From NCBI GenBank assembly GCA_036939755.1, contig JALLAZ010000188.1, positions 1-19,156 of the forward strand: DNA of 19,156 nucleotides, read 5' to 3'. This DNA is from Stephanodiscus triporus. Taxonomy: Eukaryota > Bacillariophyta > Thalassiosirophyceae > Thalassiosirales > Thalassiosiraceae. The first letter of the stretch is position 1. The number at the start of each line of letters is the position of its first letter. Shown piece by piece: positions 9,144 through 18,234 of the stretch. The position numbers and the translations under genes were made by a program. The notes under the pieces are model-generated. The model saw nothing but the letters and a program-made list of their open reading frames with translations. It did not search any database and was not told where the DNA came from.

Positions 9144-12100
9144 TCAGACTAATCTTACATAAATCTCGAAGTCTGAATCACTAAGGAAATCATGAAGCAC
9201 TCGTAAAACAATATTTTGATCTTGACTGGCGTTTGCCTCGGCGGTCCTCCAATTAAATTCCATGACAATCTGCTTCGTCCATGACTGTCTTGGTATAACA
9301 AAAGAAGTTTGGCTCAGCAAATAACCGCCTCTGAGAGTGCCGAGTACAAAGGCAACACCCATACTGCCAACTTTGTCCTGTGATTTTTTCTGTTTCACTC
9401 TACTGTATCCATTCAGTTCGATGTTGTATTCAAATTCAAGGCACCCCTGGTATTGGTGAGATCCTTTCTTTACCTCTGTCTTAATCTTGACATTTCCGAA
9501 TTTGATAGAAGGCGAATTTGATACCGAGGAGGGCTGGGTACCAATCATGATGCCCGTGCTAAAAATACGACGTACCAAGGGAAAGCAAGAGAACATCGCA
9601 AAGTTACCTGCGCTATCCTTGTCATCAAGAGCGATGAACTGCATAGCAGCTAGGAGGCGGGGGATCTGTTCTACGACAGTGCGCATATCGTTGATGTAAT
9701 CACTAACCGGAAGCTTTGACTTGTAAAGAAAGGCTTGCAGAAGTAAAAAACATTTTGTATGTGGACTGGCCATGATGTCCAGGATATTCTTTCCTGGGTG
9801 TTGCTTCTTGTCCATCCACCACGAAACCTTGCTCAAGTCGTAACCCCAAGGAAGAGATCGGCTGAGCTCCAAATTGAGCTCTTCTTCATTGTGTCTCACG
9901 GGTAACTCAGTGAACTCATGAGTGGCAGACAGTTCAAATAGAATCCTTGCAATAGTAAAGATAAACTTGGCCTGTTCCGGGACGAATTTATAAATGCTCA
10001 CCACACTTTTCACAGACTCTGCATTGCCTACAATGTATTTTTGTTTTGGCAAAGCCGTTTCGTTATTGAGATCTTGAGGATGCTGTGCTAAAACTTTGCG
10101 GAGTCCTCTTGCCCCTAGCATCATTTGCTTAGGAGTTCGATAATTCAAGTAGAAGTTACTTGCAGCTTGGCCCAGGGGTGTGGATGCAAGGAGACAATCC
10201 GTTCCATCGGTCTCATCTATGCGGATGCAACCATGATCTTGGAGCTTTTTAGTTGTTTCTTGTACGACTGAAAGGAAGAGCTCCTCTACATCTTCATCCT
10301 CTGAAGATTTGGCACCGTAATAGGATGGATTGAGCTTCACGCGCCGAGCGTAGAAGGTCCATTTTAGATAGTCAATCGCATCGATGAGTGAGGTGATAGT
10401 CCCAGTAGAAACTTCGGCGTTAATTGTCTCGCACATGCGATCACCAAGACAAGATTCAACCGGGAATGGTTCGTAAAGGAACTTTTTCAGAAATTCCTTT
10501 TTCGACTCTTCACACATGATAACAGCCACACCTTCGGTATCGAACTGAGGACGACCTGCGCGCCCCATCATTTGTAATATATCCGTCACTGGATAATCCA
10601 CATACCTTGAGAGTTTACCATCAAAGTATTCGGTACCTTTTACAATAACCAAATGTGCTGGTAGATTCACTCCCCATGCCAGTGTTGCAGTGGCAATGAG
10701 GACCTGAATGCTTCCCTCAAGAAAGAGCCTCTCGACAACTTCTCGGTCAAGAGACGTCAAACCAGCATGGTGAAGGCCAACGCCGAACGTGATTGTGTGG
10801 CGCAAGACTTTATCATTCAATGACAGGGCAATAGCTTCAATGTAATCGTCATCGCAACGTAGGAATGACTTGGGATGTTCCTCTCCAGCAGCGCGACTGA
10901 TAAGATCTAATGCAGTCAATCGTGTCTGCCGTCTACTGGCAACAAATATCAGGGCGGGTTTGCTGGGAGAAAGGTCTTTTATCGCCGCGTAGCAGGGTTT
11001 GTTCATAGTTGCCATTCGTGGGCAGTAGTGACGGCCAGGATATCCCTGAATATGGACAACCATAGGAACGGGCCGCACAGATGGTCGAAAGTTGTATAGA
11101 CCTCTCTTTGAAGAGGAACCATGGGAATCTGTGTCTATACCAATCCAGTTGGCCAAATCATAGGGATTTGCTAGCGCAGTAGAGAGCCCGATGATTCGAG
11201 TCATTTCAAGTGTTTTCCCCTCCAAAGAATGTTGCCGATTCTCGGCTCCAACGTGACGTGATATGAATCTAGTTCGACTCACTATAGCCTCCAACACTGC
11301 GCCACGCTCCTCCCCTGATATTTGCGAATCAACGATAATGGCAAGTATTATGAATTGCATTCAGTTGTGTACGTATTTCTCGAGACCGTTCCACTTACCC
11401 AATAGATGTATTTCGTCAATAACGAGAAGTCCGACCTCCCTGACAAATCGCTTCCCATAACTAGCAGAACTAGACAAGAATTCTCCTGAAACTCCACGCC
11501 AGCCTCTACTGATAAGGTCCCATTTCTCGGGCGTACAAACGAGAACATCAGAGTTATTAAGGGCGTAAGAGTCGTGAGATGTGTCGCCCGACAACTCAAG
11601 CACGTTCCACTGCAGCGGAGGAGCACTTAAGGTCTTTTTCCATTCCTTCAGTCTTTCTCTTGCTAGTGACTTGAGAGGTGCAATGTAGACTTTGATCGCG
11701 AGCAACAGTGAGGTACTGGGGTGAGTATGATCAACAACTTCTGTAATTATTCCCAACTTTGTCGCTTGGTAAACTCTCACCACACTTTCCTTTCGGGTTT
11801 TGCCTTTTCATCCTGAGGAGAGCTAGCTCAGCGATTGTTGTCTTGCCTGACCCAGTTGGTGCACCAAGCAATACTGGTGTGTCGCTGTGATAAAGAACGT
11901 GGAAGAGCTGCGTTTGAATAGGGTTGAAAACGTCAAATCTATTTGAGTAGAGCTGCTCGTAACGTGGGTCAGCCAAGGCTCGTATAGGGAGTGGGGTGAG
12001 ATCGAGCAGGTCGGTGAAGAAGGTGGGAGAGCTCAGCCCTTTGATAAGAATATGTCTGAACGAAACAGGTATCAGCGTCTCGCATCCAACCCAGCAGTCT

Positions 12101-13912
12101 GAAACTATTCGTATGTAATATTGATTGGGCATTGGTTCAAATACCGGGACAATAACTTCCAAAGTTGTAGATTCGTAATTTCGTTGCGAAAATAAGACGT
12201 ATTCATTGTGGTACGTTTGATTATTCGCATTGTCTTCAATCCAAACCCAGAATCCCTCAGTCCCGCCATGATAGCGGCCGCTCCAGGTGAAGACAGGATT
12301 CAAATCAATACGAAATCTAGTGAAACGGAGTTGAATGAGAATGAACGACAAGATTAAGGTGACAGGACCAGGAGAAGCCATCGCACGATCGAACTTACCT
12401 GAGAGTGTTTTTTGTAATTGGATGGACACTGCAAGATACATCTACTCTGGGTAACATGCGAACGAACTTTTGAATCAATGCACCATCTCTAAAGCAGCGG
12501 CAAAACTCCCCAACTTCATTCGCCTCCATATCTAGCAAGGAAAGGGCGCGTTCCAACGTATCATATCCCTCCGCGGACCCCACTCGCGATTCTTCTAATG
12601 CCACAAAGACATTCTTCTTCAATTCATTCTCAAACACACGCAGAGGTGACTGAAACCACCAGAAGCGGCGATCAACGCTTTTCGCAAAACGGAGAAATTT
12701 TATGGCCGCGTAGGCGTTGCCATTTTTTAGGCACATTTCAAACAAAGCCCTGGCAACGCGACCTGCATTGGAGGCTATGTAATTCGTGTCCGAAATCAAG
12801 GTGAAACTGGATACTCGAGCCTTCGAAATGTAAGACTGTAAAAGCACGTTACATTTGCCGCTGAACTCCTCCACGGGCGCACGACAATCTATCACTGCCT
12901 CCTTCTTGAGTTTATCAACCTCATCGAGCTCCTCCGGTCTAACGCGTACGTTTTCGAATTCGTCCGCGCAGCACATGATGTGAAGAAGGTCTGCGTCACT
13001 GGGCGAAGCGCGCCTTTTCTCAAGCATTTCATTGAAGGTTGCAACACTCTGATTTCGGATGTAAAAATGTGATGCCACGCGGCCTAAATTACAAACAGCG
13101 AGGTTGCCGGAGTCGGGATTGTACCGCACCATCTTACGTTCATCAAGTAGCTTGGCCGCTTCGATCGCTAGCTCGCGGCTACGCTGACGTAGAGTCGGAT
13201 CGCTCTCGTGCTGGACGGCGCTGATGCCATACGCCAGTGGATTTTTGCACATGCGCACGTGTAAATAAGTGTACCCTAACCATTCGATCGCCTCGCGGAT
13301 GTTGGTGACGGTACCACCTACAACTTCTGCGTTCATGTGATCAGCTAGTTGTTTAGTAAAATTCGACTCGATTGGGGTGGCCCTGACAAGTTTATCGAGG
13401 TATCTGATCATAGCCTCGTGGGTGGTGATGAGCGTGGCATCTCCCGAGGTGTCGAACTGCGGCCGTCCGGCCCTGCCGAAGATCTGCTGAATATCAAGAA
13501 TACTCAGATCGACCATCTTTCCTTTCTCTGGCATGTAAACGTCGGTTCCCTTTATCACGACGGTGTGCGCGGGGAGATTGATGCCCCACGCCAGCGTCGC
13601 GGTACAGCACAGCACCCTGATGGCACCATCATTGAACATCTGCTCCGATAGCTTACGGTCGTGACGCAACATGCCGGCGTGGTGGATGCCCATGCCGTTG
13701 CGGAAGTGCTCCCGAAGCTCCTTGTTTTGACTCCTCTCGGCCCTGTCAATATACTTTTTCCTGGCGTCGTTCTCCTCCTCCCCGCCGATGAAAAGCCGTT
13801 CCAGCTCGCCCTCCAAGGCTGCACGCTCCGCTAGCGCGATCAAGGAGGTGCCCGTCGCCTTCCGGGAGTGCACAAACACCATGACCTGATGGCCGTCGCG
13901 CAACGCGTCTGC
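9144..13912 (-). CDS. ASCC3: ASCC3/Slh1-type double helicase, central and C-terminal part
   Basis: Exons on the minus strand: through 13912-12399, then 12316-11781, 11689-11399 and 11314-9144; introns of 82, 91 and 84 nt, phases consistent. In order: end of RecA1/RecA2 of cassette 1 (MVFVHSRKATGTS, GIHHAGMLRHDR, TATLAWGINLPAH, QIFGRAGRPQFDTSG), winged helix, first Sec63 domain, second cassette with Walker A GAPTGSGKTT and IDEIHLL, LSTALAN, then RPSVRPVPMVVHIQG, ASRRQTRLTALDLI, LQMMGRAGRPQFD and a second Sec63 domain. These strings match ASCC3/Slh1 better than the spliceosomal helicase Brr2. ASCC3 unwinds DNA 3'-5' for alkylation repair and splits collided ribosomes in animals and yeast (as Slh1). 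About 1,500 codons here are free of stops. The open frame of the first exon continues to 14269 through the decayed copy; bases beyond 13912 are treated there. Confidence 0.9.
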
Positions 13913-15125
13913 CACAACCTCGTAGCAAACATCGTCCATCTTCTTCTCCCTCTGGAATCTGTCCCTCACGTTTGTTGAAATGACTCCCACGAACGTCTTC
14001 TTCAAGGGCACAGGACAATGCTTGGGGCCGAAGTGGAACTGTCCCCTCTTCCCATCCATGTGCAGGAACGTCGCAATGTCCTCGTAATTGGGCAATGTTG
14101 CTGACAGTTCTACAAGTCGCACCTGGCGCTGGCTCGACACGACCCACTGGTGTAGCCTCGCAACGACGCTCTCTATCACGGCCCCTCGTTCGTCTGCAAG
14201 GAGGTGAACCTCAGCCCACACATGGAGCCGAGGGATCCATCCCCCCCCTTTTGGGTGACGACGTCCCACTTCTCCGGCATCGTCACAAGGACGTGCGCAC
14301 GATCAGCCTCAGCGCGACTCAACTGCATGTCCCCAGTTAATTATTTCACAATTATCCCCAAGTGCTTCAGCTTCAACGAGAACTTCTCAACCATCTCCTG
14401 CGCCAGTGCCTTCATGGGCATAGACAATCTTCTTGCCTGTGCAGACGTGCCCGTCGTTGTCATTGTTGTCATCGTCACCCCAACAAGCTGACCCGATTGC
14501 ACCTGTTTTTTGTTGCCCGATGAAAAGAAAAGGGGGGGTTTGATGGGGATGGATGAGATGGATAGAGAAATAAAGAGGTGGGGGTCGCCAATGAAAAGAG
14601 AGAGAAAGAGAGAGTGGGCGAATATGGTGGGGTGAAAAGAAAAGAAATTCCGAACGCGAAAATCCCCCCCCCCAAATCACTCACTGGTGGGAGAGCATAT
14701 CAGTAGATTCTCTCGCATGTTGTACACCACATTGAACACAGCACTCTGCATGGGATTCAGGCTCGATGTCCCCTTGAATGCCGACCGCTCATTGGTGTCT
14801 CTGCCCAAAACCTCGTCGAGGTCTATGATTCGTACGATCGATCATTGGGGGCGGTATGATCAACCTAGCGACGAGTCATCATAAACGCACGTCCCCTCGG
14901 GATGGAGATTGCGCCTCATGTCCTCCAGCTCGGGAAATGTCATGCCCTCCAGACCGCGGGAGCGGCGGTACAGCGCCGCCTCCTCGTCCCGTGTCAACAT
15001 CGTTGCCGTCGTCCTTGTACTACGTCTGCCGCCCTTGCCGCCATGCAACAGACAGCTCAACAGAGCCTTGTCGTCCTCCGCGAGCGCACCCGCCGCCCTG
15101 GCAGCGTCCACTGCCGTCATCGCGT
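13913..15125 (-). pseudogene. Decayed partial copy of the helicase 5' region
   Basis: This segment aligns with 15630 to about 16985: end of exon 1, the intron inside the Walker A codons, and the start of exon 2. Lesions relative to the other copy: about 52 nt missing near 14865 and 11 nt near 14829 (exon 1), about 57 nt near 14497 that removes GKTNVAML of Walker A, 5 nt near 14424, and 13 nt near 14215 that deletes the IID of the DEVH box and shifts the frame. Motif III reads ELSATLPN instead of the usual GLSATLPN. The intron is retained, so it is a DNA-level duplication and not a retrocopy. Exon 1 of this copy keeps ENLLICSPT and a GTGAGT donor. The first 300 bases (13913-14213) are still open and in frame with the intact downstream exon. 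Confidence 0.85.
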
Positions 15126-15628
15126 GCCCCTCCATTGCAACGGGAAGAGGATGAGGGGGGGGGCGTTGTCGTTGTCGCGCAACAGGAGCCTCGTCCCAAC
15201 CACCGCGTGAGGAGGGGCGGGGGGGGAGGATGCCACCCATGGTCGGAAGTCAGGCGGCCATCTTCGTCGCCGTCATTGACGTTGTCGTGTCTCTCCCCTC
15301 CTGGGTGATGACGGCCATCCACCATTATATCCCCCTCAAGGCGCCGGCTAAGTCACAGGCTGACACCTTTTGGCGTCACCTGTGGATCTCCTGCCCCCCC
15401 CCAATCCGCGGCGTCGCACCCCCAAAGCGCCATCACGGCGCCGACCTCCTTCGAGGATGGCCCCTCCCTCCTCCCCTCCAAATGTGTGGTGAAGTCCTCC
15501 TGTTCTCGGGAAGCAACACTGATGACCACATTCAGAGGGGGGGGGGACGACGACGGGGGGTAATACTTTGCCAACGGACTAAAAGAATCGTTCAGAGAGG
15601 AGCAAAATCTCAAAAAGAGATGTGTGTA
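15126..15628. other. Unassigned stretch between the helicase copies
   Basis: Similarity to the intact helicase exon stops near 15125. The following 500 bases contain G- and C-runs (15157-15165, 15538-15547) and no recognisable gene, repeat or RNA. It ends at the ambiguous base 15629. It could be unrelated inserted sequence, flank of the duplication, or low-quality assembly. Confidence 0.45.
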
Positions 15629-15629
15629 N
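15629..15629. other. Single ambiguous base (N)
   Basis: Homology between the two helicase copies starts on the very next base (15630, matching 13913). The coincidence suggests that this N is a contig join or gap of unknown size and not just one unread base. Confidence 0.8.
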
Positions 15630-17906
15630 CACAACCTCGTAGCAAACATCGTCCATCTTCTTCTCCCTCTGGAATCTGTCCCTCGCGTTCGTTGAAATGA
15701 CGCCCACGAACGTCTGCCTCAAGGGCACAGGACGATGCTCGGGGCCGAAGTGGAACAGTCCCCTCTTCCCATCCACGCGCAGGAACGTCGCAACGTCCTC
15801 GTAATTGGGCAATGTCGCTGACAGTCCCACGAGTCGCACCTGGCGCTGGCTCGACTCGACCCATCGGTGAAGCCTCGCGACGACGCTCTCTATCACGGCC
15901 CCTCGCTCGTCTGCAAGGAGGTGGACCTCATCGATGATAAGCAGCCCACACGTGGAGCCGAGGGATCCATCTCCTCCCTTTCGGGTGACGACGTCCCACT
16001 TCTCTGGCGTCGTCACGAGGACGTGCGCACGATCAGCCTCGGCGCGACTCAACTGCATGTCCCCAGTTAATTCTTTCACGATTATCCCCGAGCGCTTCAG
16101 CTTCGACGAGAACTTCTCGACCACCTCCTGCGCCAGTGCCTTCATGGGCGCAACGTAGACAATCTTCTTGCCCGTGCAGACGCGCCCGTCGTTGTCGTTG
16201 TCGTCCCCCCAACGGGACGACCCGATCAGGCCAACATCGCGCAGGTGAGAGACGACGGCGAGCATGGCGACGTTGGTCTTGCCCGCGCCTGTTTTTTTTG
16301 CCCGATGAAAAGAAAAAAGGGGGGGTTAGATGGGGATGGATGAGATGGATAGAGAAATAAAGAGGTGGGGGTCGCCAATGAAGAGAGAGAGAGAGAGAGA
16401 GAGAGCGGGCGAATGCGGTGGGGCGAAAAGAAAAGAAATTCCGAACGCGATAATCCCCTTCCCCCCCCCCTCCCCCCCCCCCCCTCCCNGTAGATTCTCT
16501 CGCATGTTGTACACCACATTGAACACAGCACTCTGCATGGGATTCAGGCTCGATGTCCCCTCGAACGCCGACCGCTCGTCGGTGTCTCTGCCCAAAACCT
16601 CGTCGAGGTCTATCCGCCTCGGCCGATTCGTACGATCGATCGTCGGGGGCGGTATGATCACCCTCTCGTACCGGCCCTCCTTGACCTCCCTTATGGTGCC
16701 GCGGGGCAATCCCCGCAGCGACGAGTCGTCGTAAACGCGCGTACCCTCGGGATGGAGATCGCGCCTCATGTCCTCCAGCTCGTGCGACGTCATGCCCCCG
16801 AGGCCGCGGGATCGGCGGTACAGCGCCGCCTCCTCGTCCCGAGCCGACATCGTCGCCGTCGTCGTCCTCGTGCCGCGTCCGCCCTCGCCGCCGCCGTCGC
16901 CGCGCAACAGACAGCCCAACAGGGCCTCGTCGTCCTCCGCGAGCGCCCCCGCCGCCCTGGCGGCGTCCGCCGCCGCCATCGCCGCGCGCACGGCGCGCCT
17001 GCGCGACTTCTCGGCCTCCCTGTCGCTCCGTCGGGCGACGACGTGGGTGATCGTCCCCCCCCCACACCCGCCGCCGCCGACACCGACGCCGCCGACGTCG
17101 TCCTCGCCGCCGCATGACGACGACGACGACGACGGCGGGCGCAGGGACGCGACGACGTTCGCGGCCTCGATGGCCCCCGCGCGCAGCCGCCGGAGTCGAT
17201 CGAGTCGTTCGTCGTGGTCGTCGACGACGACGCCGCCGACGCTGCCGCGGGCGGGACGATCCGCAGTCGTCGTCGACGACGACCCCTCGCGACGGGACCC
17301 CGAACGACCCGAGGACGACGATCCCGCCTCCTCCTCCTCCGTCGCAACCGCGGCCGCGGCGGCGGAGGCGGCCACGAGGTCCGACTCGACGACGTCCGCC
17401 TCCCGGACCTCCCCCGCCCTCGCCATTATCTCGAAGAGCGCATCCACCCCCGCCTCCCCCTCGCCGAGCAATTCGAAGAGCGACGATTGCAGCCTCGACC
17501 CGTCGTCGTCGTCGTCGTCGTCCGTCCTCCCCGCGTCGACTATCGCCGACAGGACCGCGCACGCCAGTCGCGGCGGCGGGAGGGGGGACGGCACCCGGGC
17601 GCACGTGTCGCAGAGCCACGCGGCGACGTCGGCGGCGGCGTTCGGGCGCGAAGACGACGGAGACGGTACGGTCGCGGCGGCCGACGTCGTGGACGCGCGG
17701 GGAGGGACGACGATGCCGTCGTCCGAGTCGACGAGTCTACGCAGGGCCTCGAGGAAGGCGCGGATCGCGGACTTCTCGTCGTCGTCGTCGTCATTGTCGT
17801 CGTCGTCATCATCCTGCGGACGACGACCGCGACGATTGAGTAGGCCATCCTCCTTCTCCTCCACGAAGAAGCTGGAGGACTCGAGCGAGCTCAGGATCGA
17901 TTCCAT
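15630..17906 (-). CDS. ASCC3: ASCC3/Slh1-type helicase, N-terminal part (broken by gaps)
   Basis: Exon 1 runs from ATG 17906 to 16490, where an N (16489) interrupts it. The last codons and donor, about 18 nt by comparison with the decayed copy, are missing. Exon 2 starts at 16288 after ..AACAG and runs to 15630. Exon 1 (472 codons) is low-complexity and acidic (Asp, Ser, Ala, Arg runs), then gains family features: LEDMRRDLHPEGTRVYDD, LPRGTIREVK..YERVIIPPP and LNPMQSAVFNVVYNMRENL (Q-motif region). Exon 2 gives AGKTNVAMLAVVSHLRD (rest of Walker A), [53 protein letters not shown] (DEVH) and VGLSATLPNYED. Joined at 15630 to 13912 the frame is continuous and the protein is about 2,200 aa. This is the undamaged 5' part of the gene; it diverges from the phosphoglycerate mutase gene. 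Confidence 0.85.
16289..16488 (-). other. Helicase intron with C/G-run and (GA)n tract
   Basis: The intron interrupts the Walker A codons in phase 1. On the + strand it holds a (GA)n tract (about 16381-16405) and long C-runs (about 16457-16488), i.e. G-runs just after the donor in the transcript. The decayed copy has the matching intron at about 14505-14688, with a shorter C-run. The poly-C probably caused the gap at 16489. Confidence 0.8.
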
Positions 17907-18234
17907 TTACTTATTCTGGGGTGGATGGGATCACGGAGGGTCTTCGGCCCGAGCGACGGCTTGCTGAGTGAGTCGTCGGTGTCGGTCGTCGTCGGTCGTC
18001 TTCGGCCCATCTCTTGCGATACCGTTCCCGCCAAGACTTCGTCCGTTTTCCTACCTACGTAGGAGCCTAGTATGGTACTCAGTGCTCGCTAAAATAGAGA
18101 GATATTCCGTTTCCCCGTCCTGCGCGCGCGGCGCATCGCATGAACCACAAAAAATCATACTCTAGAGTGTATCCGTCATATCGGAGACGTCACCATCCCA
18201 TCCCATCCCCCCAAAACAACCAACCAACACCATC
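17907..18234. promoter_or_regulatory. Divergent promoter of helicase and phosphoglycerate mutase genes
   Basis: About 330 bp separate the two start codons. It contains a GTCGGT/GTCGTC-rich tract (about 17971-18000), the sequence TTCCCGCCAA (18025-18034), which resembles an E2F site, and a 10-bp perfect palindrome CCTACGTAGG (18054-18063) with an ACGT core as bound by bZIP proteins. These are consensus matches only. Near the mutase start the sequence is C/A-rich (CCATCCCATCCC, CAACCAACCAACACC), typical of a 5' leader. Confidence 0.45.

Noticed and set aside
9144..13912. Identification as the spliceosomal helicase Brr2
   Set aside because: Both have two cassettes with Sec63 domains, but the second cassette here has an intact Walker A (GSGKTT) and DEIH and the RPSVRPVP..VHIQG and SRRQTRLTALDL strings seen in ASCC3/Slh1.
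13913..15125. Processed (retro) pseudogene
   Set aside because: The intron is still present in the decayed copy, so the duplication was at DNA level.
15230..15700. 156-aa open frame on the + strand across the N
   Set aside because: It crosses the ambiguous base and is antisense to the intact helicase copy; the sequence looks random.
16033..17619. 528-aa open frame on the - strand in a second frame
   Set aside because: It is an Arg/Gly-rich frame shadow of the helicase exon that reads through the intron and the N; it has no family features, whereas the 17906 frame carries the helicase motifs.
16768..17967. 399-aa open frame on the + strand
   Set aside because: It is antisense to helicase exon 1, is composed of Ser/Pro/Arg/Asp low-complexity sequence, and arises from the GC-rich triplet pattern. 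Other frames in the same region are equally open.
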